A stretch of 35,036 nucleotides of DNA, from IMG/VR virus record IMGVR_UViG_3300030104_001234, positions 1-35,036 of that record; one strand, 5' to 3'. This stretch comes from a virus. The translations under genes and the position numbers were made by a program. The notes under the pieces were generated by a model. It was not told the DNA's origin. It did no database searches and saw nothing but the letters and a program-made list of their open reading frames with translations. This document shows, piece after piece, positions 1 through 7,288 of the stretch. Every line of letters begins with the position of its first letter. The first letter of the stretch is position 1.

Positions 1-2
1 GG

Positions 3-638
3 AAAGTCCGCAAGGGTTCGACGGCTACCAAGATCGTATTCTTCAAACCCCTCAAGATCGAAGACAAGGTGACGAAGGAAGAGAAGAGCATCCCCTTGCT
101 CCGCACCTACAACGTCTTCAATGCCGAGCAGATCGAAGGGCTGCCCGAGCGGTTCTATCCTGTCGAGGAGGAGCGCAACCAAGGCGAGCGCATCGAAGCT
201 GCCGAGGCTTTCTTTGCTGGCAGGACGAACCTTGTTCACGAGGGTGGGCAAGCGTACTACCGTCCGTCTCTCGACCAGATCGTCATGCCTTCGTTTGAGA
301 AGTTCAATGACCCCGAGGCATACTACTCCACCCTTGCTCACGAGTTCATTCATTGGACGGGTCACAAGTCCAGACTGGACCGTGACCTGAAGACGAGCTA
401 CGGCACAAAAGACTATGCTCGCGAGGAGTTGGTTGCCGAGCTGGGGTCAGCCTTTGTCATGCACACCCTCGGCCTGAGCGCCGAGCCACGCGAAGACCAT
501 GCCGAGTACCTAGCCGAATGGCTGAAGGTATTGAAGGAAGACAAACGAGCAATCTTCCGCGCTTCGGCAGCGGCTCAGAAAGCCTGTGATTTTCTGGTCG
601 CCAATGCAAACCCTGAAACCAAGAAGGAGGCAGCGTAA
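3..638 (+). CDS. ArdC-like antirestriction protein, C-terminal part (5' end outside window)
   Basis: The reading frame is open from base 3, and its first visible residues (VRKGSTATKIVFFKPL) match the end of the N-terminal ssDNA-binding domain of ArdC-type proteins. The GTG at 69 is therefore an internal codon, not the start. The rest is the zincin-like metallopeptidase half: PLLRTYNVFNAEQIEGL, then the zinc motif HEFIH at bases 339-353, followed by TGHKSRLDRD and EELVAELGSAF, where a downstream glutamate would be the third zinc ligand. Family knowledge: ArdC proteins protect incoming DNA from host restriction and several are carried in virions or expressed first on entry. The stop overlaps the next start (TAATG), so the two genes are probably coupled. 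The plus-strand early location fits an anti-defence role. No frameshift is seen in the visible part. Confidence 0.88.
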   Translation, partial: KVRKGSTATKIVFFKPLKIEDKVTKEEKSIPLLRTYNVFNAEQIEGLPERFYPVEEERNQGERIEAAEAFFAGRTNLVHEGGQAYYRPSLDQIVMPSFEKFNDPEAYYSTLAHEFIHWTGHKSRLDRDLKTSYGTKDYAREELVAELGSAFVMHTLGLSAEPREDHAEYLAEWLKVLKEDKRAIFRASAAAQKACDFLVANANPETKKEAA

Positions 639-838
639 TGCTAGAGGACGACATCATGGCGGCTGATGAATTGAAAGGCGGCGAAGTAGCCGCCGCCGTC
701 CGCAAGAACATTATTGAACACAAGATTAGTCTGGAGGATGGGTTTCAATTTTTAAGATCACACGGCTGCCATCCTCGGATTGCATGTCAGCTCCTTAAGG
801 CTGCAGTAGAAAAATTGAATTACGAGGTGGGGGCTTGA
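638..838 (+). CDS. small hypothetical protein, 66 aa
   Basis: The ATG at 638 overlaps the ArdC stop, and the ArdC tail supplies the ribosome site (AAGGAGG about 7 bases upstream). The protein is short and mixed in charge, with an acidic start (LEDDIMAADELKGGE) and two probable helices. The second half (GFQFLRSHGCHPRIACQLL) contains two cysteines and looks like a small helical domain. A second ATG at 655 with no clear ribosome site is the less likely start. I do not recognise the family. The stop codon lies in the loop of the intrinsic terminator that ends this transcription unit, so the gene is the last of the ArdC unit. Confidence 0.6.
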   Translation: MLEDDIMAADELKGGEVAAAVRKNIIEHKISLEDGFQFLRSHGCHPRIACQLLKAAVEKLNYEVGA

Positions 839-853
839 CCCCCATCTTTTTTT
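826..853 (+). terminator. intrinsic terminator
   Basis: An 8-bp stem pairs 826-833 (GGTGGGGG) with 839-846 (CCCCCATC), with one G-T pair and a 5-base loop that contains the stop codon of the upstream gene. It is followed by seven T at 847-853. This has all parts of a rho-independent terminator and separates the ArdC unit from the helicase. Confidence 0.85.
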
Positions 854-870
854 AATTTACAAGGCACTTA

Positions 871-886
871 CATTTTGGAGGTCGCT
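871..886 (+). promoter_or_regulatory. ribosome site that sets the helicase start
   Basis: GGAGGT at 877-882 sits 4 bases before the ATG at 887. The element CAT-TTTGGAGGTCGCT closely matches the sites before the DNA polymerase (4434) and the zinc-finger gene (7308). It argues against the upstream in-frame TTG at 875, which lies inside the ribosome site itself. Confidence 0.75.
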
Positions 887-2251
887 ATGAGAAAAACACT
901 TCTCCCGCATCAGATTGAGGACGCCGAGTTTCTCGCGAGCAGATCGTTCGCCGGGAATTTTTCTGGCATGGGCAGCGGCAAGACGCTGACCGCTTTGAAG
1001 GCTTGCCAGACTGTAAAGGCGCATCACAAACACCTGAACACGATTATCGTTGGGCCGCCGATCAGCCTGCCTATGTGGAAGGAAGAGGCTGAAGAGTACC
1101 TCCCCTGCGAGGACGCTCCCTGCACCCGCGCTCAAATTTTGAAGACTGGGACGACCAAGATCGACAGGGACGCACACGTCATCATCATGTCTTACGAGAT
1201 CGCAACTAAGCGGGTTGTTGAGCTAAAGGCATTGAGGGCTACGGTCCTGATCTGCGACGAGAGCCATGCGCTCAAGAACATTAAAGCCAAGCGGACCAAA
1301 GCCATTTTGGGCAAAGACGGACTGGCGTCTTACGTTGACCATGCTTGGATGTTGACGGGGACGCCGGTCACCCGTTGGAACGACGACCTTTACAGTTTCC
1401 TATGCCGTGCTGACCTCAACGGCATCGGGGAGCGTTGTGGTGGCGTCAGTATGGAGAGGTTCCGTCTCCAATACTGCGTCACCCAACGCAAGCAATGGCC
1501 GGGTGCTAGTTTCCCGACAACGGTCACCGTTGGCAGCCGCAACACCGACAAGCTACACAGGTGGATTTTTGACAGCGGCCTAGCCGTTCGCCGTGATCTT
1601 GCTGACGTGTGGAAGCAAATGCCCCCTTTTACTTCTAACCGTCTGCGAGTTAGCCAGACCCGTGACCCTGAGCTGACTGCCATGATGAAGATATTGGATC
1701 AGAAGACACTCCGTCAGATTGAGGAGGAGCTGAGTAGTAACGACGAGCATATCGCGACGATGCGTCGTAAGCTCGGCCTTTCCAAAGTGATCGCCGCCGT
1801 CAACATCATTGCTGACAGAATAGAAAGCGGGAGCGGGCCATTGCTTATTGGTGTCTGGCATCGCGAGGTGATTGACCAGCTTGTTAACGAGCTGAAGCAC
1901 CTTGGCATAAGCCAGCGGGTTATCGACGGACGCACGTCCGCCGCGCAGAAGCAGTCAGCGCAGGAGCTATTCAACGCCAAAGAGATCAGCGTACTTGTCG
2001 GTCAAATTGCTTCGATGGGCGTTTCGATGAACCTCCAGCATGGCGGTAACCGCATAGTGGTAGTGGAGGAGGACTGGTCGCCCAGTATCATGGATCAGTT
2101 CTACGCTCGGCTGTATCGCATGGGGCAGAAGGATCATGTCCATGTAGACGTGCTGGTCACCGACACTAAGCTCGACAAGGTTGTTGGGAAGATTAGCAGC
2201 CGCAAGCGTAGCGAACATGGTATCCTCCTGAAGCAGGAGGAGGCAGCATGA
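887..2251 (+). CDS. SNF2-family (SF2) DNA helicase / translocase
   Basis: This is a 454-residue two-domain SF2 ATPase. The Walker A motif GMGSGKT lies near residues 27-33. The Walker B box is DESH at about residue 124, followed by motif III LTGTP. In the second RecA domain, GQIASMGVSMNLQ and the arginine-finger motif QFYARLYRMGQ (from about residue 404) are the marks of the SNF2 group. The length is that of a compact phage helicase with no extra DNA-binding domain. It probably remodels or unwinds DNA during phage replication or recombination. It lies in one operon with a Cas4-like nuclease and a family A polymerase, a common phage replication neighbourhood. Its last codons form a hairpin over the ribosome site of the next gene. 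I chose ATG 887 because of the GGAGGT before it. Confidence 0.9.
   Translation: MRKTLLPHQIEDAEFLASRSFAGNFSGMGSGKTLTALKACQTVKAHHKHLNTIIVGPPISLPMWKEEAEEYLPCEDAPCTRAQILKTGTTKIDRDAHVIIMSYEIATKRVVELKALRATVLICDESHALKNIKAKRTKAILGKDGLASYVDHAWMLTGTPVTRWNDDLYSFLCRADLNGIGERCGGVSMERFRLQYCVTQRKQWPGASFPTTVTVGSRNTDKLHRWIFDSGLAVRRDLADVWKQMPPFTSNRLRVSQTRDPELTAMMKILDQKTLRQIEEELSSNDEHIATMRRKLGLSKVIAAVNIIADRIESGSGPLLIGVWHREVIDQLVNELKHLGISQRVIDGRTSAAQKQSAQELFNAKEISVLVGQIASMGVSMNLQHGGNRIVVVEEDWSPSIMDQFYARLYRMGQKDHVHVDVLVTDTKLDKVVGKISSRKRSEHGILLKQEEAA
2223..2241 (+). promoter_or_regulatory. hairpin masking the ribosome site of the membrane peptide gene
   Basis: TCCTCCTG (2223-2230) and CAGGAGGA (2234-2241) form a perfect 8-bp stem with loop AAG. 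The 3' arm contains the AGGAGG ribosome site (2235-2240) for the start at 2248. The stem lies in the last helicase codons, so a ribosome finishing the helicase would open it. This is read as a translational coupling device. The structure is seen and the function is inferred. Confidence 0.6.
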
Positions 2252-2364
2252 TGTGGCACTTTGAAAATATTCTCGCGCTTGTAGTTCTAGTCGCGTTCGT
2301 TTTTCTCGTCGTCTGGCAAATGATGCTGTCGATAGACGATATGATGGCGCTGAAAGGATTTTAG
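2248..2364 (+). CDS. small single-pass membrane protein, 38 aa
   Basis: The start ATG overlaps the helicase stop (ATGA), with AGGAGG 7 bases upstream. The product begins MMWHFENI and has a strongly hydrophobic stretch from about residue 8 to 23, rich in V, L and F and ending with a tryptophan at the interface. A short acidic and polar tail (SIDDMMALKG) follows. This pattern fits a one-helix inner-membrane peptide. The stop at 2362-2364 is one base before the nuclease ATG, so the reading frame fills the whole gap between two clear genes. I know no family for it. Roles could be membrane anchoring of the replication complex or host-membrane interference, but nothing in the sequence decides this. 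Confidence 0.65.
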   Translation: MMWHFENILALVVLVAFVFLVVWQMMLSIDDMMALKGF

Positions 2365-2365
2365 C

Positions 2366-3352
2366 ATGGAGCTGAGAGACGTTGTCATTGGGGGTCAGAG
2401 AATACTCGACAGCCAGAAAGAATGGGGCTTTGACCGTAGCCAATTCCTGAACGCCAGCGAGGCGGAGGATTGCATCCGCCGCATCTGGTATTCCAAGCAC
2501 CAGCCTGAGCTGGCGGAGGAACAGGAGTGGGGCTTCGCCCATCGGGGGCACGCTTGCGAGGCGTATGTCGTCCGCTGCTTGCAGGCGAGAAACGACGTTA
2601 AGCTGGAGTACGCTGGCGAGGAGCAGGAGAGCTTTCAAGACGATAAGCTCCGCCTGTCGGCTACACCTGACGGGATCATATCATTTGAGGACGGACCCTT
2701 TGAGGGTTTGGAAATTAAGAGCATTGATCCCCGGACCAACAGGAACAACCTCCCCCGCATCGGCCACGTCGTTCAGCTCAAGATAGGTATGGCGCTCTTT
2801 AATAAGCGCCTCGCTGGGCAGCAAACTTTTCGATTGAAGCGGGGGCGCATCCTTTACATTGACGCGAGCAACTACAACGACATTATTGAATTCGAGGTGC
2901 AGGCGGACGACACCATACTGGATCGCTACGCAGCGAAGGCCGCCAAAGTTTTCCGTACCAAATCTGTAGACGGCCTAGATCGCGAGGGAAAAAGGCTAGG
3001 TACATGCACCTACTGCAGTTTCAAACTTGCGTGTGGAGTAGACGTAGCTAAACCGTCTAGTCGGAAAACACCTTCTAGCGTATCCAAAGCCGCCAAAAGG
3101 TATATGGAGGTCAGGGACAGCGAGGAGGCGATCAAGCTGGAGAAGGCTGCTTTGAGCGAGGAGCTGAAGGCTTTGCTTGGCAGCATGAACATGAACAACA
3201 CTGTAGTCGATGGCGTCGAAGTCAAGATGACTACAGTCAAGGGACGTGAGAGCCTAGATAAGAAGGCTGTCGCGAAGGCGGGGATAGACTTGTCTCCGTT
3301 TACTACAGTGGGCGCACCGAGCGTGCGCCTGAACGTGAAACGTGCGACTTAA
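2366..3352 (+). CDS. Cas4/RecB-like PD-(D/E)XK nuclease with iron-sulfur cysteines
   Basis: The 328-residue protein shows the order typical of Cas4/AddB-type nucleases. There is a first cysteine at C36 in DCIRRIWYS, then a histidine in RGHACE (H62), the acidic ATPDG (D102), the ExK core GLEIKS (E116, K118) and a glutamine in VVQLKIG (Q137). The cluster C-x2-C-x5-C at C214, C217 and C223 completes a likely 4Fe-4S site with C36. A charged helical tail of about 100 residues follows (from about residue 230) and may bind a partner. Family members are single-strand exonucleases or flap nucleases in recombination and repair. Placement between an SNF2 helicase and DNA polymerase suggests host DNA breakdown, recombination or end processing. 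It is not near a CRISPR array. The start follows the membrane peptide by one base, with only a weak AAGG site, so coupling is likely. Confidence 0.85.
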   Translation: MELRDVVIGGQRILDSQKEWGFDRSQFLNASEAEDCIRRIWYSKHQPELAEEQEWGFAHRGHACEAYVVRCLQARNDVKLEYAGEEQESFQDDKLRLSATPDGIISFEDGPFEGLEIKSIDPRTNRNNLPRIGHVVQLKIGMALFNKRLAGQQTFRLKRGRILYIDASNYNDIIEFEVQADDTILDRYAAKAAKVFRTKSVDGLDREGKRLGTCTYCSFKLACGVDVAKPSSRKTPSSVSKAAKRYMEVRDSEEAIKLEKAALSEELKALLGSMNMNNTVVDGVEVKMTTVKGRESLDKKAVAKAGIDLSPFTTVGAPSVRLNVKRAT

Positions 3353-3368
3353 AAAGGAGCTGTGTAAC

Positions 3369-4061
3369 ATGGCAAACGCACTTGATACTTTTGTGAAAGG
3401 GGCGAGCGATCTCCCCGCAATGACGGACGACCAGTTAGCGGATGCGCTGGACCGTGCGAACGAAGCGTATGGAGTAGCCGACACGTCGGGTATTCAATAC
3501 GTAACTTTCTCCGGTAAGAACGGAGAGTACACCATAGGTAAATCGAATGCGCGAGACGAGGACGCGCTTTACCTGATCGAACCTCAATCCTTCATCGCCG
3601 GTTGGAAGTGCTGGAAAGGAGGCAAACCCGTAGGGGTTATAGAGTGGAGCTACTTCACGCCAGACCGTGCCGTCGCTGTAGACGATCTGGAAGACCACGG
3701 ACCCTACGACGAGCGAAGAGGTGAAGGCTGGAAGCCGCTACTTGGTTTTGGCCTCGTATCGACGAATGGTGAGAACACCAGCTTGAAGTATACGACGACA
3801 ACGGTGTCGGCGTGCAACGCAGTCAAAGACCTCATCATGGAGGTGGGCAGCCGCGCTCGCAATAAAGAGCCGTCTCTCCCGCTGGTCTATCTTGGGTCTG
3901 AGCAGTTCACGTCACGCGACGGTGACACTAACTGGAAGCCTACCTTCCATGCCGAGACGTGGGTGACCCGCCCAGCCTTCGCTGCGTTCTTCGCAAGCGA
4001 TATGTCCTTGGACGCTCTCGTCGATGGAGAGCAGCCTAAGAAGAAGCGAGGCCGCAAATAA
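3369..4061 (+). CDS. conserved-looking phage protein of unknown function, 230 aa (possible DNA-binding partner)
   Basis: ATG 3369 is preceded by AAGGAG at 3354-3359. The longer frame from 3342 would run through this site and is less likely. The protein is mixed alpha/beta with many aromatic residues in its middle (FIAGWKCWKGGKPVGVIEWSYF) and a lysine/arginine tail ending KKKRGRK. It has no signal peptide or membrane segment. Its position between the nuclease and the polymerase, its size and its aromatic-rich core are what one expects of a single-strand DNA-binding or annealing protein. However, there is no acidic C-terminal tail as in gp2.5 or SSB, and I see no diagnostic motif. The basic tail would fit direct nucleic-acid contact. 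The function is inferred from context only. Confidence 0.75.
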   Translation: MANALDTFVKGASDLPAMTDDQLADALDRANEAYGVADTSGIQYVTFSGKNGEYTIGKSNARDEDALYLIEPQSFIAGWKCWKGGKPVGVIEWSYFTPDRAVAVDDLEDHGPYDERRGEGWKPLLGFGLVSTNGENTSLKYTTTTVSACNAVKDLIMEVGSRARNKEPSLPLVYLGSEQFTSRDGDTNWKPTFHAETWVTRPAFAAFFASDMSLDALVDGEQPKKKRGRK

Positions 4062-4363
4062 TGGAGGGGGCCGGTAGACGTGACGCCGGTGTCGCTTCTG
4101 TTATGCGGTCAGAAGGCGAGGACTGGAAAGCAGCAGCAGTATCAGTTGCTCTCCGGGTACGGGACAGCCGCGAGGACTTTACTGGAGAGGACATACGCCT
4201 AGCCTGTGTTAAGGAAGGCATATCTCCCTCCCACCCCAACGCATGGGGTGGCCTCGTCCACGGGCTGGTTCGTTCAGGTGTCATTGTTGAAACAGGGGAG
4301 TGGCAGGCTGCAAGAAGCCCTCGCTCACATGCCCGAAGGATACCTGTCTATACACGTCCTTAA
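4061..4363 (+). CDS. small winged-helix-like phage protein, 100 aa
   Basis: The start overlaps the previous stop (TAATG). The central part (DFTGEDIRLACVKEGISP, then PNAWGGLVHGLVRSGVI) reads as helix-turn-helix followed by a wing. The C-terminal end (RSPRSHARRIPVYTR) is the recurrent ending of small phage winged-helix proteins found beside replication genes. Such proteins bind DNA, but their exact job is not known to me. The gene ends at the base of a strong hairpin, so it is the last of this operon segment. Confidence 0.7.
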   Translation: MEGAGRRDAGVASVMRSEGEDWKAAAVSVALRVRDSREDFTGEDIRLACVKEGISPSHPNAWGGLVHGLVRSGVIVETGEWQAARSPRSHARRIPVYTRP

Positions 4364-4364
4364 A

Positions 4365-4401
4365 AGAATTGCCCCCCAGCGATATGCTGGGGGGCAGTTC
4401 T
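4365..4401 (+). terminator. strong hairpin without a T run
   Basis: A stem of about 16 bp with a 5-base loop pairs 4365-4380 with 4386-4401. Its core is the perfect pair GCCCCCCAGC / GCTGGGGGGC, extended by AGAATT against AGTTCT. There is no following T tract. It may be a weak or phage-polymerase terminator, a transcript-stabilising end, or an RNase III processing site before the polymerase gene. Confidence 0.7.
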
Positions 4402-4433
4402 GGAGTTGAAAACAGGAAAGAGTTAACGCTAAG

Positions 4434-4447
4434 CATTGGAGGTCGCC
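4434..4447 (+). promoter_or_regulatory. ribosome site that sets the DNA polymerase start
   Basis: CATTGGAGGTCGCC has GGAGGT at 4438-4443, ten bases before ATG 4454. It is near-identical to the element before 7322 and similar to the one before 887. The TTG at 4436 falls inside it and is rejected as a start. Confidence 0.75.
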
Positions 4448-4453
4448 AATACT

Positions 4454-6277
4454 ATGTCTCTAAATACCCCCAGATATAAGAAGGTGTCAACCCTTGAGGC
4501 GCTCAAGGTTGTACTGGATAGCGTCGGCACTGCCGACTGCGCCCTCGATTTTGAGACGACATCCCTCCGTCCGAAGGAGGGCAGGGTCCGCCTTGTTTCA
4601 CTTTGTAACAGCCGGGTAAAGGCCGTCGTAGACTTCGATCAGATCAAGGGCGGGTTCAAGGCCGTAGCCAAGCTATTCAACCGAGGGCAGTGGGTTGTCT
4701 TCAACGCCGGGTTTGAGCTTCGCTGGTTCATCGACGCCGGTTGCCCCGATACGACGTGCTTGGACGTTGGCTATTTGCGACGGGCCATCCTTGGCGGGGG
4801 AACCTTCAGGCTGCTGGACATGGTCGCTTGGGACTTGAACGAGACGATGTCGAAGGAGCAGCAGACGAGCAACTGGGCAGCCGCCAAGCTGTCGAAGGAA
4901 CAACTCGACTACGCCTTCCTTGACGCCTACAAAACTTTCCAGCTATGGCAGCACTGGAGTAGCCGTGCTTCCGATCACCACTGGGGCGGTTTTTCTATGC
5001 TGAACGACATGGTCCCGGCAGTCATCGAAATGGAAGACGCCGGTATGAAGCTGGACGTTAAGAGGCATCGCGAGCTTTGCTTGCGCTGGGAGAAGGTGCA
5101 GGCTCAGCAGTACAAGGAAATCAGAAACAGCGTCAGCGCTTCGGATGTCGCCAACATACAGAGCGACAGTCAGTGGTCAGATTTTCTGAGCGCCCTCCTA
5201 CCTGACGCTTTGTTGTCGAGCTGGCCGCGAACCGAGAAGACGGGGCAGCTCAAGATGTCAACGGACGTTCTCCGTCAGGTGGCAGCGCACGTCGAAGCAT
5301 CGACGGGGGAGAACCCGCTTAGCGATTTGCTCGACGCCTTGGCCGACTACAAAAAGATTACGAAGTACCTCAGCTCGTTTGGGGAGACGCTTATCACTAA
5401 GGCGGAGCTGTCTAATGACAAGCGCGTTCATGCCCGGTTCAACATTGGTGCGGCGAAGACGTGCCGCTTCAGCTCTAGCAATCCTAACCTCCAACAGATA
5501 CCCCGAGACAAGGAGATCATGGGGGAGGAGACGAGCGTCCGAAGCTCCTTCGTCGCCGGCCTTGGCCGCAAGCTGGTCACGCTCGACTACAGCGGCATTG
5601 AGCTTAGGGTGCTGGCGCTGCTGGCAGAAGACGACCAGCTCCTTTCAGACGTTGTCGAGGGGGACGTCCACGCCGAGGTCGCTGCAGTTGTAGCCGGTAA
5701 GAAGATCAACAAGAAGACCAAGGCGGGAGCCGCCGCTCGTAACAAAGCCAAGGGCGTGTCCTTCGGAATTATCTACGGCAGCGGTGCAGGTGGGTTATCG
5801 ACAACCATGAGGACGACGGTGGAGAACGCGCAGCGGTACATCGACTTCTGGGCGGAGCGCTACAAAAACGCTTTCAACTACCGGCACAAAATTATGGACG
5901 AAGCCACGCGCACCAGATACATCCGGGTCATTGACGGCGGGACGATCTACATGGGTAAGAAACCTGAGCTGCCCCGTTGCGCTAACTACCCTGTCCAAAG
6001 AGCAGCGCTTTCGATTATGGCAAACGCCATCGTCCGCCATAAGCGCACGCTGGACGCCGAGAGAGCTGCCGGTAGGCAGCGTATGACCCGTATGCTCAGC
6101 ACCATCCATGACGCCATTATAGACGAAGCGTCTAGTCGCACTGCTAAGGATTGTTACGCCCTTATGGAGGCGGACATGATTGCAGCGTACCTCGACTACT
6201 TCCCTGACGCCCCGACAGAGAACCTTGTTGAGGGCGGTATCGGCAGCGGATGGGGGTCAATAAAACCTATTGAATAG
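4454..6277 (+). CDS. family A DNA polymerase with 3'-5' exonuclease domain
   Basis: The 607-residue protein copies the phage genome. The N-terminal proofreading domain has Exo I ALDFETTSL (D32, E34), a variant Exo II FNAGFEL (N84, E88 where the family usually has aspartate) and Exo III YAFLDAYKT (Y153, D157). The polymerase domain has motif A TLDYSGIELRVL (D378), motif B RNKAKGVSFGIIYG (R429, K433) and motif C IHDAIIDEAS (H552, D553). No 5'-3' exonuclease domain is present, as in T7-type polymerases, and I see no zinc-finger insertion. The length suits a T7-like or mitochondrial-type pol A. The gene has its own ribosome site and follows a hairpin, so it may begin a transcript. The E88 change may alter proofreading. 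Confidence 0.95.
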   Translation: MSLNTPRYKKVSTLEALKVVLDSVGTADCALDFETTSLRPKEGRVRLVSLCNSRVKAVVDFDQIKGGFKAVAKLFNRGQWVVFNAGFELRWFIDAGCPDTTCLDVGYLRRAILGGGTFRLLDMVAWDLNETMSKEQQTSNWAAAKLSKEQLDYAFLDAYKTFQLWQHWSSRASDHHWGGFSMLNDMVPAVIEMEDAGMKLDVKRHRELCLRWEKVQAQQYKEIRNSVSASDVANIQSDSQWSDFLSALLPDALLSSWPRTEKTGQLKMSTDVLRQVAAHVEASTGENPLSDLLDALADYKKITKYLSSFGETLITKAELSNDKRVHARFNIGAAKTCRFSSSNPNLQQIPRDKEIMGEETSVRSSFVAGLGRKLVTLDYSGIELRVLALLAEDDQLLSDVVEGDVHAEVAAVVAGKKINKKTKAGAAARNKAKGVSFGIIYGSGAGGLSTTMRTTVENAQRYIDFWAERYKNAFNYRHKIMDEATRTRYIRVIDGGTIYMGKKPELPRCANYPVQRAALSIMANAIVRHKRTLDAERAAGRQRMTRMLSTIHDAIIDEASSRTAKDCYALMEADMIAAYLDYFPDAPTENLVEGGIGSGWGSIKPIE

Positions 6278-6280
6278 GTG

Positions 6281-6325
6281 TTGACGTAAGTGACTTATTG
6301 CTATACCCACTTTAAATCAGTCACT
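6281..6325 (+). promoter_or_regulatory. possible promoter and inverted repeat after polymerase
   Basis: TTGACG at 6281-6286 lies 15 bases before TATACC at 6302-6307, a poorly spaced sigma-70-like pair. A perfect 7-base inverted repeat, AGTGACT at 6289-6295 and AGTCACT at 6319-6325, brackets the -10 candidate and could be an operator. Both signals are modest. Confidence 0.25.
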
Positions 6326-6344
6326 AACTTGGAAAGGAAAGAGT

Positions 6345-6527
6345 ATGAAGTGCGTATTGTGTCGAAAGGAGATCGACGCGCAGCTTAGCCCGTTTGGGGA
6401 AGTTGTGTGGACTGGGGGTCACAGCGCCGAGCCTATTAGATCAGGACGGTGCTGCTCGACCTGTAATGCAACACGGGTGATCCCAGCGAGATTGGAGAAC
6501 CACCTGTCTATAAGAATAACCGTTTAG
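6345..6527 (+). CDS. small zinc-ribbon protein, 60 aa
   Basis: ATG 6345 follows a purine-rich GGAAAGGAAAG site. The product has C-x2-C near its start (KCVLCRK) and CCSTC further on, a plausible four-cysteine zinc site. The ending NATRVIPARL is a form I associate with small phage zinc-ribbon proteins. It has no membrane segment. The function is unknown; nucleic-acid binding or modulation of a host enzyme is typical for this size class. It opens a run of five small genes with tight spacing (6345-7250). Confidence 0.65.
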   Translation: MKCVLCRKEIDAQLSPFGEVVWTGGHSAEPIRSGRCCSTCNATRVIPARLENHLSIRITV

Positions 6528-6536
6528 GAGGTAACA

Positions 6537-6773
6537 ATGTCTATACCAAGAGTGCGAGGCCGAAGCGATCTAAAGCGGCTGATCAAGGAGATGCAGGACG
6601 GCGTAGGTCGCAGCAAAGTGTCATTAGGAAGGAAGCGGAAGATTGCACAGTCCGCGAAGACAATGACGCTTGTCGATCTGGACAACAAACTTGCTGCGCT
6701 CAGATGGGCGGAGCAGATGGCGGACACTATGCCAGAAGGCATAGAGCTAAACGAGAATGGAGAAAAGTTATGA
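6537..6773 (+). CDS. small basic helical protein, 78 aa
   Basis: A clear GGAGGT site at 6527-6532 precedes ATG 6537 and overlaps the end of the previous gene. The N-terminal half is rich in R and K (RVRGRSDLKRLIKEM, then SLGRKRKIAQ). The C-terminal half is a helix (LDNKLAALRWAEQMADTM) ending in acidic residues. The stop overlaps the next start as ATGA. I do not recognise the family. The basic half suggests nucleic-acid contact. Confidence 0.65.
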   Translation: MSIPRVRGRSDLKRLIKEMQDGVGRSKVSLGRKRKIAQSAKTMTLVDLDNKLAALRWAEQMADTMPEGIELNENGEKL

Positions 6774-7132
6774 GCAACGAAGAGCAACTTGAGCTGCCCG
6801 GTATGGAAGGGGTTAGCTACATCAACCGAACTGCAGAGTTCGACGCAGAGCTGGTGGATATTGTTAAAGACCGGGGGGAAAGTTACGGACACCCCTTGGA
6901 TGACTTCGAGACAGCGTGCAAGATCAAGGACGCTTTGAGGGCTTGCCCTGATCCTGTGATCCGCCACGCCCTCACCATGATAGGTGTGAAGATGGCTCGG
7001 CTATGTACCAGCCCCGATCATCTGGACAGCATCAAAGACATCGCTGGCTACGCTCGCACCATCGCCATGATCTTAGACGAGAGAGAACGGAGGAACAGCT
7101 ATGCCGCGATCAAGCGCCGAACGACAACGTGA
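6770..7132 (+). CDS. DUF6378-like protein, 120 aa
   Basis: The ATG at 6770 overlaps the upstream stop. The longer in-frame reading from 6704 lies inside the previous gene and lacks a ribosome site. The core (VKDRGESYGHPLDDFETA, then IGVKMARLCTSPDHLDSIKD, then AGYARTIAMIL) matches the DUF6378 pattern of small phage proteins, in which YGHP and the K-A-R-L helix are repeated features. The predicted fold is all-helical. This arrangement recalls MazG-like all-alpha nucleotide pyrophosphohydrolases, but the E-x2-E motif is not obvious, so I do not assign an enzyme activity. It is cotranscribed with neighbouring small genes. Confidence 0.7.
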   Translation: MSNEEQLELPGMEGVSYINRTAEFDAELVDIVKDRGESYGHPLDDFETACKIKDALRACPDPVIRHALTMIGVKMARLCTSPDHLDSIKDIAGYARTIAMILDERERRNSYAAIKRRTTT

Positions 7133-7250
7133 GTATGAGGAGAGGAAGAAGGAAGCTGGCTGGTCACGCATTGCCGTATGGGTGGCCCCGAAAGTTGATA
7201 GGGAGCAAATCAAGAAGTACGTCAGCAAGCTAAATAAAAAAGCGTCTTAA
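7101..7250 (+). CDS. small ribbon-helix-helix-like protein, 49 aa
   Basis: ATG 7101 has GGAGG at 7089-7093 and lies inside the 3' end of the previous gene in another frame. The product begins with a basic helix (SSAERQREYEERKKEAGW), then a beta-like strand (RIAVWVAP) and an amphipathic helix (VDREQIKKYVSKLNKK). Strand-then-helix with this spacing is the ribbon-helix-helix outline seen in small phage and antitoxin repressors. If so, it is a candidate binder of the palindrome that begins 9 bases after its stop. That link is inference. Confidence 0.6.
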   Translation: MPRSSAERQREYEERKKEAGWSRIAVWVAPKVDREQIKKYVSKLNKKAS

Positions 7251-7258
7251 TTAAAATA

Positions 7259-7288
7259 GGGGGTTGTCAGGCACTGACAATCCCCTTT
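7259..7288 (+). terminator. hairpin terminator after the small-gene run
   Basis: A 12-bp stem pairs 7259-7270 with 7274-7285, with a GCA loop and one G-T pair, followed by TTT. It overlaps the -35 element of the next promoter, so the same bases can end one transcript and start another. Confidence 0.65.

Noticed and set aside
1967-2638. 223-residue minus-strand open frame
   Set aside because: It covers the helicase end, the membrane peptide and the nuclease start on the opposite strand and has no domain-like pattern.
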